Source: Papio anubis (taxonomy: Eukaryota; Chordata; Mammalia; Primates; Cercopithecidae). From it: a DNA stretch of 64,000 nucleotides. The notes beneath the pieces are model-generated. The model was not told the origin of the DNA, made no database searches, and saw only the letters and a list, made by a program, of their open reading frames with translations. The stretch spans positions 128,810,884 through 128,874,883 of the forward strand of contig NC_044981.1 of assembly GCF_008728515.1 (NCBI RefSeq). The letters are read 5' to 3'. Positions 11,936 through 23,449 of the stretch are shown in pieces; position 1 is the first letter of the stretch; every line of letters starts with the position of its first letter. The position numbers were made by a program, and so were the translations under genes.

Positions 11936-12285
11936 GGTCGGGTGCAGTGGCTCACGCCTGTAATTCCAACACTGGGAGGCTGAGGCGGAGGGACCACCTG
12001 AGGTCAGAAGTTCAAGACCAGCCTGGTCAATGTGGTAAAACCCCATCTCTACAAAAAATACAAAAAAAAAAAAAAAAAAAAAAATTGGCCAGGTGTGGTG
12101 GTGTGTGCCTGTAATCCCAGCTACTCAGGAGGCTGAGGCAGGAGAATCGCTTGAACCCAGAAGATGGAGGTTGCAGTGAGCCGAGATCGCGCCACTGCAC
12201 TCCAGCCTGGGCAACAGAGCAAGACTCCATCTCCAAAACAGACAAAACAACAACAACAACAACCAAAAAAAAAAAAAAAAAGAAA
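11936..12285 (+). repeat. AluS with long middle A-tract and target-site duplication
   Basis: Starts ggtcgggtgcagtggctcac. The middle linker has an A-run of about 22 (12063-12084) and the tail is A-rich (12236-12285). The 14-base repeat agaaagaacactag / agaaagaacattag flanks it at 11920-11933 and 12286-12299. Confidence 0.92.
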
Positions 12286-12413
12286 AGAAAGAACATTAGA
12301 GAAACATTAACAATGTGTTAGACAGACTTTTGTCTCAAAACAGGCAAGGTTTTATTGTGGACTATAGTTCTGATAACCTTGGCAACTTGTTTTCCTAAAA
12401 ATTTCCTAATACA

Positions 12414-12710
12414 GGCCAGACATGGTGGCTTGTGCCCATTGGCCATAATCCCAGTACTCTGGGAGGCCCAAGACAGGCAGATCACTGAGGCCAGAAGTTC
12501 GAGGCCAGCCTGGTCAACATGGGGAAACCCCACCTCTACTAAAAATATAAAAATTAGCGAGGCGTAGTGGCACATGCCTGTAATCCCAGCTACTTGGGTG
12601 GCTGAGGCACAAGAATCACTTGGACCTGGGAAGTGGAAGTTGCAATGAGCTGAGACACCACCACTGCACTCCAGTCTGGGTGACAGAGTGAGAGTCTGTC
12701 TCAAACGAAA
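12414..12710 (+). repeat. AluJ/S with imperfect target-site duplication
   Basis: Starts ggccagacatggtggcttgt. An extra 7-base cattggc sits in the head. Flanking repeat aaaaatttcctaatacag (12396-12413) against aaaaatttcccagcacag (from 12711). This is the last Alu before a 12.9-kb Alu-free interval. Confidence 0.9.
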
Positions 12711-12727
12711 AAAAATTTCCCAGCACA

Positions 12728-13879
12728 GTCCTCAGCGTATCTAAAACTAAAGGAAATATATATCTCTATCTATTTGGTGCAACACTCATGATCATTTCCT
12801 CTCTTAAACAGGAAAACAAAAGTCACACCTCTAAATACAAGCATATTTGCCAATCTCCTTAGTGTGTGGAAGCTTAGAAAAACCAGCTGAAACAGATAAA
12901 ACCAGCACAACATGGAAGAAGGAAATATAACACTTTACCCTGTACATTTAAAGCAAAATATGCTTTTAATAATAAATTTTATATAAACCTCTATAGTATA
13001 TATTTTATAAAAATAGATTTCAACTAAAAATCAAGACCTGGATATTAGCCAGAATAGGAAAGATCAGTCTGCAATTCACTTTGTTTAGGCAGAAACATTT
13101 ATTTTTAGTCAGCAGTTTCCAATGTCCACACAACTAAACTAAAACATTTGGTCTTCACTTTTTAAAGTTAGCTATTTCAGCAGCAGCCCAAACAAAACTG
13201 TAATTATCAAATTATTTTCCTGATTAGGTAGCTTCAGTATTTGTTTTTAGCCTTACCATAAACAAATAATTTTGCAATCCTATGAAGTCATTCTTGAGCC
13301 ACTTGAATTACTGGAGCAGAGCAGCAATTTTAGCTACTACTAAAATTACAAAAAAAACTACTATTAGAACATTTATAGTGGCACAGAAAGCTCACAATAC
13401 ATGGCTTTACACTGATATAAGTTTCAAATTTACCATCAACTAAGATTATACAAGTAAAAAATGGTGCCTTCTAAAGAAAGCCTAATTCTGTTAAATGAAA
13501 CCATTGGGGTCTATTCCTTTTATTCAGAAGTATCATACAGCTAAACAAGTCAAGTCCACAGGGAAACAGTATTTCAATAGCTGCAACACAGTGCCAGCCC
13601 AGGCTTTGTTGGCCTTCCTTTTCCAAGAAACAGAGATGTCTCTCTTTACTTAGTCCATCTGCCATCGGTGATAACCAGATGCCTGTGTGACAATTCAAAA
13701 CTTAAAAAAAGTACTTCCCCCTCCTAAAGCCTAACAGCAGAGATGAGTCCAATAGTCAGTGATCAGAAATAAAAAGAATTTCAATGCTCTAGTAGAAAGC
13801 CTCTCAACCAAAGAAACAAAGCATCCAAGTGGTCCTACAGTTCACCTTTAATATACTATCCAGTGCCACCGCTACTAGC
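12728..13879. other. Unassigned AT-rich DNA
   Basis: No repeat family or exon recognised. A 75-codon minus frame at 13471-13698 lacks any domain or codon signal that I can see. Confidence 0.5.
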
Positions 13880-14125
13880 ACCTGCTAACACTTTTTTAAG
13901 CTTTTAACTAAAGTTCTAAGTGCTTTATGCTTAATTCTCACAGCAACCCTGTAAGGTAGTAGTAGTATTAACCCCCTAGTACAGAAGAGGAAACTGGGCC
14001 TCCGGGCAGTGAGAAAGCTATTTAATATTTAAGGCCATGCCATTAATTAAAAGCACAGCCATGATGCTGAACACAGGCAGCCTGCACCCAGAGTCCGTAC
14101 TCTTTAAGTGTTGTACCAACCCCAA
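13880..14125 (-). repeat. MIR element
   Basis: Antisense MIR: 'ctaagtgctttatgcttaattctcacagcaaccctgtaaggtagtag...acagaagaggaaactgggcc...agtccgtactctttaag' (in parts). This order is complementary to the MIR tail, core and head. Confidence 0.85.
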
Positions 14126-17100
14126 TCTCAAGGAAAAGTAAGTGATTCTCATCAAAACTCGTCTCACAATGAAAATACTTGTAATTTATCAGGAGCGGGA
14201 ATGTTAACACCTGATTCTTTGGAACCATTTTATTAATAGTAACAAATTTTTTTACTGCTTTTAAGACTTAAGTCCTATCTAGTGAGTTAAAAAAACCAAA
14301 ACATACCGTGGGCCAATGTCTACACACAGATGTCTATCTTGTGCTAAGCACAATTCAATGCTGAAGTCATCCACATATGTCCTAAGAAAACTCTGTCCTT
14401 AAAACCAGTTCAAAAATCTGGTTTTCAGTATTTTTTTTATTAATGGATGGTAAAAGTAACCAACAGCCAATCTTCTGTGCTGTACTTTTTGGTGAAATTT
14501 TAAACAGTTTCATTATTGACTCCCACATACAGGCACATCTGAACTGCCCCAGAAATCACCCTATTGAATTTTTTTTTTTTAACATTTAATGGGATCCATA
14601 GCAGCATGCTTCAACCCACAAAACCAGCCATTTAAACCAAATTCTCAACTTTATCCCCCTTTAGTCACAGATGAGTAGAATTTCTGATGTGACCTGATTC
14701 CTTTCCACTAAAGACATACTTCCGGAATCTTGCTTTTTCGCAACTATACAAACACACAAACTCCATCTGTCTTCTACAGAAAAGACTGACTGGTTAATAA
14801 TACAAAAATCAAATCTGTCTACATAGCCTGGAAAAACCTTAGATATGTATACTGTCTCTCATCCTTTTGAAATTTCCCAAAGTGGTAGTCACTTGACAAG
14901 AGCAAATATCGTGTCTACTCAAGTGAAGGGAGTCCATCATTACCTTTATTGTTTGAATTGGTTAGAAGAAGGCTCTAATCATACTTGAGAAAGTGTCATT
15001 GCTTATAATTTGCATGCCCACAGCCAGAATACAAAGTTGAAATTTTAGGCATCAAGAATTAGATTTCAAAAAGGTTCCCTTCATACACTAGCTAAGCTCT
15101 TGAAGTGAAATAAACAAACATGTATCTCCTTCTATTAACAACATAATCTTCAAAATACACACACAGGGCAGGAACATACAATATGATGGCAACTCATACT
15201 CCTGATCCTCAAGAAACTTCTAATTTAGCAGGTATGATGAAGTCCATTCACCAATAATGACAATACCAGGCAGTATGTAATAATTTAAAATTCATATCTG
15301 TGTGTGTCACGTTTTGTTACACACATAGGACATTTCTGTGCTATCTACAAGTGCACAAAAAGCACCTGAAGGGAAATACCTCTTTCATCCAGCTTTGCAC
15401 ACCTGACACGACACCAGGCATACAGAAGGTGCAACAAAATGGATGTAAGTTTCAGGGAATCTTTATTAGTTTGAATGTCACCATACAGCTAAAATTTGAA
15501 AACACCAGAGATTTTAACTCAGAGACAATGTGGAAACATTCTACTATAAATTCTTCTAAAAATCAGTTGCAATGTCTGTATTTTATAGCAATAATTTCAT
15601 CACATGGTCTATGATGAAACACAAGGAAATCAATCACCTAGGTTATTACTGGTCCCCTTCATCTAAAACCAGTCCTCATGTTCACTCAACTAGATTATAC
15701 AATATTTTCTGATTTTTAAATAATGTGCCACGTCCACGAGAAGAACTAACTCTCTCCAAATACATTCAGCTATACGTTTCGTAAGTATTTGTTCTACTTC
15801 ATAGCAAATTCTGCATTCTATATGTGTTCATCCACAAAAATGTTGATGTGACAATTTTCTATGTTAAGAATAACTTGGGGAAATCAGTGTAAGTAGTTCC
15901 CTCAAATTTGGCAGAATATAATTTCAGTCAAGATTGATTTTAAGAATAATTTTTTTAGAATAACAATCATGAAAATCTAAGGTTCAATTTAAAACACACA
16001 ACAGGCTCTGCAATACTTTTTTTAAAAGTGACTGTCTACAATTACAGTATTACCATTTGGACTTCTAACGTCTTTCATTCTGCTAAGTTCAAAAATTTTA
16101 ATATACCTTATTTTAATATAAGCTCTTGAGTTTCAGCACAGGCTCTTAACCTGTTGTATTCACAACCAACAGTTATTCAGAATGAATATAGAACATCCAA
16201 CATGACAACTCCAATTTTCCAAATAAAGAGGAGGGGTACAGAAGGAAAATGCAACAGATAAAATCACATTAATGAAACGCATATGCAGGCGAAAGACACG
16301 TTGAAAATGCCGTAAGAAACAGAAATGATACAGCATAAAAAATCATTTTTGATTGGGACATGATTAAGAAAAGAGAGTAACTAAACCACCACCAAAGTTG
16401 GGAGTATTGGGGCGTAGGAGGGCAGGGAAAGCAGACACTGGATTGCTCATAAAGGTGGAAGCTAGGGCTTGACCCTCACTCAAACAATGAAGAGACAGAC
16501 AACGGCAAACAAGGTCTAGGTCAAGTGAGTCTGATGGCAGCCCTAAGGTTGAGGGATACTTCGCCAAGTCTCATATGCACAAAGCTAATCCCAGGACTCA
16601 ACATCCGCAGCCTCAAGTATGATTATCTCAGCATATCTTTCACAGAACTGCTACAAAGATTAAGCAACAGTCTTTGATTCATTAATCTATCTTTTTCTTC
16701 TTAGAGTCTTAAAATGCAACTTAAGTTTCCCAGTGTTCACACTTTCCATCCTGTCCAATTCTTTACACATGAATGAAATTCCTTTAACAGACACTGGACC
16801 TCAATTCCATATTTAAAGCTTAGATGAAAACGCCTGAGTTAAAACTATATTCTGGCTAGCCCTCATTCAGGAATAAGTCAACCCAATCAAGGGCACACAG
16901 CAGTAGGTCACTAGTTTCTGATACTGATTTTGAGGGCAGAGGGTATGTAAAGAGGCTGGGGAAAGGATGACACCTTTTTGCTTAAGAGAAATCAGGTTTA
17001 ACAAAAGGGGTGGGGGACAAACAGAAGCTGTGGTTGACCTAATTGCTCCTATGATTTATCAATTTTATTTTCATCTTTAATCTTCAACTTTACATAAAGA

Positions 17101-17404
17101 ACTTTGTATGTATATGTGGCCTTTTCATTGTGCTACAGGAAAACATCATTTACTCACCTAAATTGATTCTGAAAAGTATAAAACCATTAAGCAGCTTGTG
17201 ATGTAAGACTAAAGAGATAACATAAACTGGTATTTCACTGGGCATACCAAACTGTGAATAAGTCTTTCAGCCAGATAGTGTTAACAGTCACTTCTCAATT
17301 GGAATGAACTGCCATTTTCTCAAAGAGACTGCGAAATTATGCCAGGATGGCTGAACCTTCTTTTATGTCTCCTTTTAAATTTTCCCAGAGAATCCACATT
17401 GCTT
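14126..17404. other. Repeat-poor unassigned interval beside the CpG island
   Basis: 3.3 kb with no Alu, no L1 and at most small L2-like scraps (for example 15400-15445). If a minus-strand gene starts at the CpG island, this would be the beginning of its first intron. No exon with both splice sites and an open frame could be supported. A donor-like site on the minus strand (+ strand cacttactgcc, 17496-17506) stands alone. Confidence 0.5.
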
Positions 17405-17421
17405 ACACACACACACACAAA
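17405..17421. repeat. Short (CA)n tract
   Basis: About eight AC units (acacacacacacacaa). Simple repeat. Confidence 0.85.
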
Positions 17422-17814
17422 CCACCAAGCTTACTCCCTTTTCTTGAGTCACAGTTTTAAGGCACTGTTCTAAACCCTACATACAGAAGCTCATGCACTT
17501 ACTGCCAGTGTCGCTTTGGAACTGCAGGTGACAGATGCAGTCAGAGAGCTCACAGATGTGGACTGACTGCAGTTTGTGTCTTATTGCAGTGAGCACATTG
17601 ACAGAGCCTGCAGATGCACATCTCGGCAGGAGAGATTTTCTTTTTAAGCCCTCATGCCCTATTAGATTTACTTTTAGGGCTTTTATTGGCTATTTTTATC
17701 ACTTATCCCGACTCTCATCCCTGCTTAGCCCTACCCACAATTCATCTTCTGTTCTTCAGTTCTAGATCCTTCTCCACCAATCCTAATTTTGGTCAAAAAT
17801 AATAATAAAATAAA
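17421..17814. other. Unassigned DNA on the left shoulder of the CpG island
   Basis: No recognisable repeat. A 76-codon plus frame (17535-17765) and a cysteine-rich minus frame (about 17560-17640) are both short and unsupported. Confidence 0.5.
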
Positions 17815-18790
17815 GCGGGGCTGCCGGCATTGCCAGAACCAGAAACCGACGAAGCCGCTTTTGGGGAACTACTAGAGAAGCCGCTGGAAGTTTTCTGAGA
17901 AGCAACGGACCCCTAGCATCTTTGCACGGTCCCTCTTCCCCTGGGTGATGGCTCCAGAGACAGATGAGGAATCTCCCTTCCCTGTCTTTCCCAGTGGTGG
18001 CTTAAACGAAAGATAACCCGTCTTTTTTTATCCTACACTAGGTTCGATAACGCTCCCAGGTACGGACGCCCCACCCCCAACCCGTTATCCCTAACAAGAT
18101 CGCCAAATATCGCCCGGTCCTTTTCAGAACTGAGCCCTCCCTCGGCCACCGGACCGGTTTTCCCCACCTCAGCGGCTGCCCTCCAGTCGCCCGCCCCCAA
18201 CACATCCCACCCCAAGTCTGGCCCGGGCTCCGCACATGCCCACCCCGCGCCAGACGCCCCGCACCCGGTGCTCAGGCCGCTCAGCCGCCCGCGCTCCCCG
18301 AGTCCAGGGTCGCCTAGGGGGTTACCGTGGGAAGAGGGAGCGGTGGCTGAGGACGCGGCGGCAGCGCTGCTGCCGGTTGCGTCGGATGCGAAGGAGAAGC
18401 TGGAGGACAAGGATGAGGATGAGACGGGCGCGCTCCCCAGTCTCCATGGAACTCCCGCCCCGGCCCGTTGCTAGGAGCCCCCGAGGCTCGGACTCCGTCT
18501 TCCTTGCTTTGTTGTTCCGGGTGCGAGGCGGCCGCCGCTTCCCCGCGACAATAAATAGACGAGACGCTGGGTAGCATAGAGACAGCGCGCGTGGGCTAGA
18601 GCGCCGCCGGACAGGGCGCTCCTTGGTGCCTCGCTAGCCATTCATTTCCGGCTCTCACTGCTCCCGTCACTTTCCCCGTCCCCCGCCCCCAACCTTCCTT
18701 CCTCCTTCCTGGTCCCCAAATCAGGCCGCTCCTGCCCACCCCGCTGGGCGCGGCGTAGGGTGAGAGGTGGGATGGGGGCGGTGCTAATGG
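17815..18790. promoter_or_regulatory. CpG island, main part
   Basis: A sharp change from AT-rich DNA to dense CpG, with repeats absent throughout. Sites visible: GC boxes (ccccgccccc at 18680-18690 and gggggcgg near 18774-18781), an ETS-type site CCGGAAATG on the minus strand (18643-18651), and an RFX/X-box-like half site gttgctaggagcc (18477-18489). There is no convincing TATA box. This composition is typical of a constitutive vertebrate promoter. Direction is inferred as leftward from the first-exon candidate at 18326-18640. It may be bidirectional, since a second CpG-dense block follows at 19290. Confidence 0.8.
18326..18640 (-). other. Candidate first exon (5' UTR with or without start codon) of an unnamed minus-strand gene
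   Basis: On the minus strand a CpG-rich block lies just downstream of ETS and GC boxes and ends in a donor-like site (cccacg followed by gtaac; the exon would end at 18326). Two frames with ATG run into that junction. One starts at 18447 (METGERARLI..., followed by a leucine-rich then arginine-rich stretch); its TAA at 18322-18324 is formed by the donor bases themselves, so splicing would remove the stop. The other starts at 18577 and is rich in Pro, Ser and Ala. The ATG at 18447 has a weak context (T at -3, G at +4), and the one at 18577 could act as an upstream start. I do not recognise either peptide. A wholly non-coding exon is equally possible. I saw no second exon in the 18 kb to the left. 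Confidence 0.4.
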
Positions 18791-19289
18791 GCATCGGACT
18801 AGACTTTTTTATTTAAGAACCGCTTGAAAGGGTTGTGAAAACACCATGAATCCCTTGTATATTTTTAGTTGATATCTAAACATGTGTAGTAATTTCTGGC
18901 ATACAACCGAATATTTAGGTGGACTTTTTTGTCAAAACCGTAGAACTTTCTCATTAGCTCATTAAATTTATACAAAAGGTTCGCCCCACCCCCCATTATA
19001 TAATTGGTAAAGCTAGTCCTTACCGACCAGACGAGACTTGTCTTCTGCCTGAAAAAACTCCTTCGCTTTTTCAGTCAAAATGAACCCGTTAATTTATGAT
19101 GCTGCGATAAATTCCCCTAGTGAGATTCCTCACTAGGCGAACTGGAATCCTGGTCTTAGAGCGACAGGGTATGACAGATGACAGACAGAGGGAAGGAAAC
19201 GGGGAGAGATGGAGGCACAAGGTGTGGCGAGACGGAGGGATAACGCAGGAGCGTATGCCACTTCTGTCGCCAGTTCCTTCCACATTCCT
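18791..19289. other. Lower-CpG gap between the two CpG blocks
   Basis: About 500 bases of AT-richer, repeat-free DNA. It would be intergenic or promoter-proximal if the island is bidirectional. No motif is convincing. Confidence 0.5.
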
Positions 19290-19690
19290 TACTCTACGTG
19301 GGTTTGCGGTCGGGACTGTCCCTCGGGAACCGAAAGGCGGCTCCAGGAAGGATGGGAGGTGGGAGAGGGCGGATGCTGGCGAGGACTCAGGCCGCCCGGG
19401 GTAGGAGGACGTCTAGGAATGGAGACCCTCCGCGGCTCTGCGCCCAGGTAGCGCTGCAGGGGCCGGCGGACCCCGGGGGCGCACAAGGGCCCGTTTGAAC
19501 CGTCGCGCTGGGGCCCGAGTGCGTCCTCGGGGTCCTTCGGGGGTGGTCTGAGAGGCGCTGTCCGCGGGAGCGAAAATCGCGTAACGGCCCTGAGAGGGCC
19601 ACGCCACGCCGCGCGGAAGCCCCTGGCTCCCAGCCCCACGCTTCCCACTCTCAGGCCGGCATCGGCCTCTCCACCAGAGCTCGGCTGCAG
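19290..19690. promoter_or_regulatory. CpG-dense block, right part of the island
   Basis: Dense CpG without repeats. On the plus strand there are good donor-like sites (cgcccag|gtagcg at about 19449), and the plus frames at 19120-19498 are open but arginine- and glycine-rich, as random GC-rich DNA tends to be. It could hold a non-coding first exon on the plus strand, or be an upstream part of the same promoter. No product is recognised. Confidence 0.55.
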
Positions 19691-19692
19691 TC

Positions 19693-20089
19693 AGAAGCCT
19701 CTGGCGTTAGTTGAGGTCAATGGCAGCCCTGATTTAATTATTAAAAGACCACGCCAGCGGGGTTCATGGGTACCTGGCCTCTGATTGGTGGGAATCAGAT
19801 GAAAAAATGAAAATGCCATTGCCTTTTTAAAAGAGAAGACGTGGGCTGAATTCTTGGGGTTTTGGCAGTAGGCAACCATTTGGGTATTTTGTTATTTACA
19901 AGATCTCCAAGGATGCCTCTTGATTTTTTGCTTTCCCCTCTGAGTGTTCAGAAACATATCTGAGCATTTGAAAGCTCTGTAGAATGATGGAGTTTGTTCT
20001 CATTTCTGTACTACTTTTTCAAGGTATAGTAATTATAGTTGGGTCAGGTTTAATGAAAAAAGTGAACAAGAGGCTGGGTTAGAAAGTAA
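19693..20089. other. Unassigned DNA right of the CpG island
   Basis: Apart from the CCAAT motif, nothing is recognised. Composition returns to AT-rich. Confidence 0.5.
19780..19792. promoter_or_regulatory. CCAAT (NF-Y type) motif
   Basis: tctgattggtggg contains inverted CCAAT with the favoured flanks for NF-Y (ccaccaatcaga on the minus strand). It lies about 100 bases right of the CpG block, in a position suitable for leftward transcription from about 19690. Confidence 0.5.
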
Positions 20090-20500
20090 TGGCTGTGTGG
20101 TGGTGGGGAGAGGACTTTTAGGAGGTAACGTCTCAGCCAATTTCTAAAAGGGATGGGAGTGGGAAGGATGTATATAAAGTGTTCCAGGCAGAGGGAACAA
20201 GATATGCTGAGTACTTGCTGTGCTGGGGTATTAGTGTGGCTAGGGCATCAGGAAACAGAGCAACGGAAGAATGACAGCCATTGAAATTGGAGGGAAATCA
20301 AGGTCTTGAACTTTCAGTGCCTTGTAGACCGTGGAAGGAGTTTGGACTTTCTTCCAAGTGCTAGGGAAAGTGGGGTTTTAGGCTGGAAAGTAACATGATT
20401 TACCAAGGAAACGGCAGGGGAAACAGTGTATTCCAGCGGCTACTGCCACTGCTGAAAAGTCAACGTTACAGCAATGGCGACCAGTTCTAAGGTCGTTAGG
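20090..20500 (-). repeat. L2 LINE fragment
   Basis: The plus strand reads as antisense L2: 'gtgttccaggcagagggaacaagatatgctgagtac', then 'ccttgtagaccgtggaaggagtttggactttct', then 'aaagtaacatgatttac'. The block order is as expected for this family. No frame. Confidence 0.7.
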
Positions 20501-20675
20501 AGGCATTCTCTTTCAAGGGGACCAGCCAAATACCTAGAAGCAGAAATGTCAATTACTTTAGACTCCCTTTTGTCATGGATCAGCCAATAGTTTGCTTCCC
20601 TACACTAGTTCCTCATTCCGGAATTGGGTTTGGTTTTGCTGCAAGCACTATTCCCTATTAATTATAGACCTATTA

Positions 20676-20790
20676 TACTATTCGGGTGATGGTTAACACT
20701 AAAAGCCCAGATTTCAACCACTACACAATGTATCCATGCATCAAAACTGCACTTGTACTTCTAAATTTATACAAAATAATAATAATAGAC
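20676..20790 (+). repeat. Very short L1 3' end (L1P/L1MA type)
   Basis: About 110 bases matching an L1 3' UTR end (gggtgatggttaacactaaa ... 'ccactacacaatgtatccatgcatcaaaactgcacttgtac') with an A/T-rich (AAT)n tail. It is an extreme 5' truncation. Confidence 0.65.
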
Positions 20791-20989
20791 CTATCACATT
20801 ATCCCATACACCATTCTTCTAACCAAAGGCCATCAGCTTCACCACTCTTGTAATGTGACCCATTATTCCCATGCCAGCTAGGAGACAATGCATTGTAAAG
20901 TTAGAATATGTAGTATATGTTCTTATCCAAAACTATTGATCAGTACAGAAATTGATTACCTAGAAATAGGGAATTGTGATTGCTGACCC

Positions 20990-21538
20990 TTGTATTAAGG
21001 TTTTCTAGAGGGACAGAAGTTATAGGATTTATCTATCTATCCTATTAGGATAGATACATATAGGATATCCTAATAGGATAGATAGATATATCCTGTTATA
21101 TATGTATATATCTACTACTTAATAATATATATATATGGGAGTTTATTAAGTAGTAGTTAACTCACATGATCACAAGGTCCCACAATAGGCTGTCTGCAAG
21201 CTGAGGAGCAAGGAAGCCAGTCTGAGTCCCAAAGCTGAAGAACCTGGAGTTCGATATTCAAGGAAGCATCCAGCATGGGAGAAAGATGTAGGCTGGGAGA
21301 TGCAGTCTATAAGACAGTCTAGCCTTTTCAAGTTTTTCTGCCTGCTTTTTATATCCTGGCCATACTGGCAGCTGACTAGATGGTGCCCACTCAAAGGTGA
21401 GTCTACCTTTCCCATCCCACTGACTCAAATGTTAATCTCCTTTGGCAACACCCTCACAGACATACCCAGGATCAATACTTTGTATCCTTCAATCTAATCG
21501 AGTTGACACCCAGTATTAACCATCACAACCCTAAAATG
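20990..21538 (-). repeat. MLT2-type (ERVL) solo LTR
   Basis: The plus strand starts 'aaggttttctagagggacag' and ends at 'acccagtattaaccatcaca', the complement of an LTR that begins tgtgatggttaatactg. Inner blocks (aggctgtctgcaagctgagg; 'atggtgcccactcaaaggtga'; 'aatgttaatctcctttggcaacacc') fit the ERVL LTR family I know as MLT2. A patch of AT microsatellite and palindromes at 21035-21156 is unusual (see findings). Confidence 0.7.
21112..21156. repeat. Perfect 14-bp inverted repeat (hairpin)
   Basis: ctactacttaataa (21112-21125) and ttattaagtagtag (21143-21156) are exact reverse complements around a 17-base loop. The right arm is normal LTR sequence, while the left arm looks like an added inverted copy. 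Confidence 0.9.
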
Positions 21539-23383
21539 TAAAATTGGCTTAGTAAAGGAGGTGGGGACAGTGAGGAGTCATCCATCCCAGGCTTGGAAAG
21601 TAGCAAGTTTTATTGGTTTTATCGGTGCTACTAAAAATGTGACGTACAGACCAAAGCCAGTCTGCAAGCTCTACTAGTCAACAATGAAATAGATATAGAA
21701 ATTGAGAGGAGGATTTGGAAACTTTTAATAATTTGACATCACAGGGCTATCTAAGCATGCAGTTTTGTATTTATGAAAATATTTGTCTGCAATGGGTTGA
21801 TAATTAAAAATCATCCAAAAATTGATTCTTCACCCTAGACACTTTGAAAGACACTGGTGGATTATTTGTTATGCCCAGTAAGGCTCTAACTTTAGGGAAA
21901 TTGGCAAAAACAAAACAAAACAAACAAACAGGCTCTTGAAATATGTTGGCTACTTTTTGCTTCAGTGCCGTGAGATAAACTAACTCAGCATGGCCTTTCT
22001 GAAAGAAACCATCAATAGTGAGATGTAATTTACAAAGCATTGTTGAGGAGCTCTTTCGCTAGAGGTTTAATATCCACTCTGCCAAGTGAAATAACGAAAT
22101 TTTCTGCTGTCCATAAGTTAATACACTAAGTAGGAATTAGCAATGGATTCATGGATGCTTCATTCCTCAGAATTCTTCCCAAATATCTTCTGCTATGCTT
22201 CCTTATCAATAGAAAAAGGTAATTCCTCCCATTATACCAGTTGAGTGGTATACAACTTAAGGGCTGGCATCCAATACGATAACCTAGCTTCATAATCCCA
22301 GCCTGTTCTCTTCCTCACCCTTGGAGAGCCTATGACAAAAGCCATTATCCAGGGAGATTTCATGGATCTGCCAGGCTAGTTTTCAAGAGATTAAAACAGG
22401 AAGGGCAGGGTCTATATTTGAACTTCAAGTCTTAGTGAGATTTCTGATAACAAGCTAATGGATTTCCCCAAATGGTACTGACTGGCAGCCAAGTGAAGTT
22501 CTAAGGTATTGCCAGAAATTCCTCCTCAGCCTGGCAAAACGTACCTACTGTTGTTTTGTCTTAAAGGCAACGTCCCAGTCTCCATTCCTTGTAGAAAGAT
22601 GGCTACCTAATGGCCGCCAGGATTCCTTTCACTACACCTCTAAGGCAGGATCTTTGAGACAAGGAAAATCTTGACACTTTGCTTGGCTGACAGAGATCTT
22701 GATTCTTTGCTGTAGAAGTGAAGTCCTTCTTACTCTTCTTACTTTTGTCCAGCAGGATATGGTATATGCTCACAATCATTGTATGTTGCTTTTCCTATTT
22801 CTGTTTTCTCATTAGTTTTTGTTATCTAGTGCCCCCCACCCCCCACACCTTTAACATACATTTGTGCTCTGGGGAAAAATTCATTATTCGTTATTTAGCC
22901 ACATCTGGACCTCATCAAGATTGACAGTACTTAAAGATCCTGAATTTGAGGCTGGATTCAATATTGGGATGTGACTGAGTTTTCTCCTCTCACTAGGGAG
23001 GGACTGGATATGGAGAAACCAGGGGGTGTGTGTGTGTGTGTGTGCGTGTGTTCATGCATGCACTGAGCAGTCAAAGGGTGAAGTGTAGGGAACATTTTTG
23101 TTTTGTTAGCCCAGAACTCCTCTCTTCTTTTGGGGAAAGTGCTTCTCCCTCTTATTTTGGGAGAACTACTTTTCTTCTCTGCCTATCCCCAGTCTAATGA
23201 GAGACACAATGGGAGCTGCAGTAGCCACGGTGATTGACAGAGTAGTTTTTTGACCTAAGCTAGCCAGCTCTATAGTACCTGTGCTGTAATTTATTAATCG
23301 CCTCTCAGTTCCAAATTCACTTTTCATCCTTGTTCTGTATAGATGGATCTGACCCCTTAAAATAGTCTTCTACTACTTCTCTC
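21539..23383. other. Unassigned DNA
   Basis: 1.8 kb without a clear repeat or gene. It includes a (GT)n tract at 23024-23044. Short plus frames (for example 22718-22924) are hydrophobic but show no start context, splice sites or family. Confidence 0.45.
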
Positions 23384-23448
23384 AGCATTCTCTATGTGGT
23401 AGGTAGGTGTACCTACCACAATGGTAAGTTCTGTCCACAGAGAATGCT
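23384..23448. repeat. Nested inverted repeat
   Basis: Inner arms tgtggtaggta (23395-23405) and tacctaccaca (23410-23420) around 4 bases; outer arms agcattctct (23384-23393) and agagaatgct (23439-23448). All arms are exact. It is a potential cruciform. It does not look like a transcription terminator. Confidence 0.85.
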
Positions 23449-23449
23449 A

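Noticed and set aside
17496..17506. Good donor-like site on the minus strand (ggcagtaagtg)
   Set aside because: No convincing acceptor and open frame in front of it. Single donor-like sites are common by chance.
17560..17640. Cysteine-rich minus-strand stretch (MCICRLCQCAHC)
   Set aside because: It briefly recalled the N-terminus of a ciliary microtubule-associated family, but the frame closes within 30 codons, the following residues do not fit, and no acceptor/donor pair supports it as an exon.
18033..18410. Serine/alanine-rich minus-strand frame across the CpG island
   Set aside because: It starts at TTG, runs straight through the likely splice donor at 18325 and reflects GC-rich composition. 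No family recognised.
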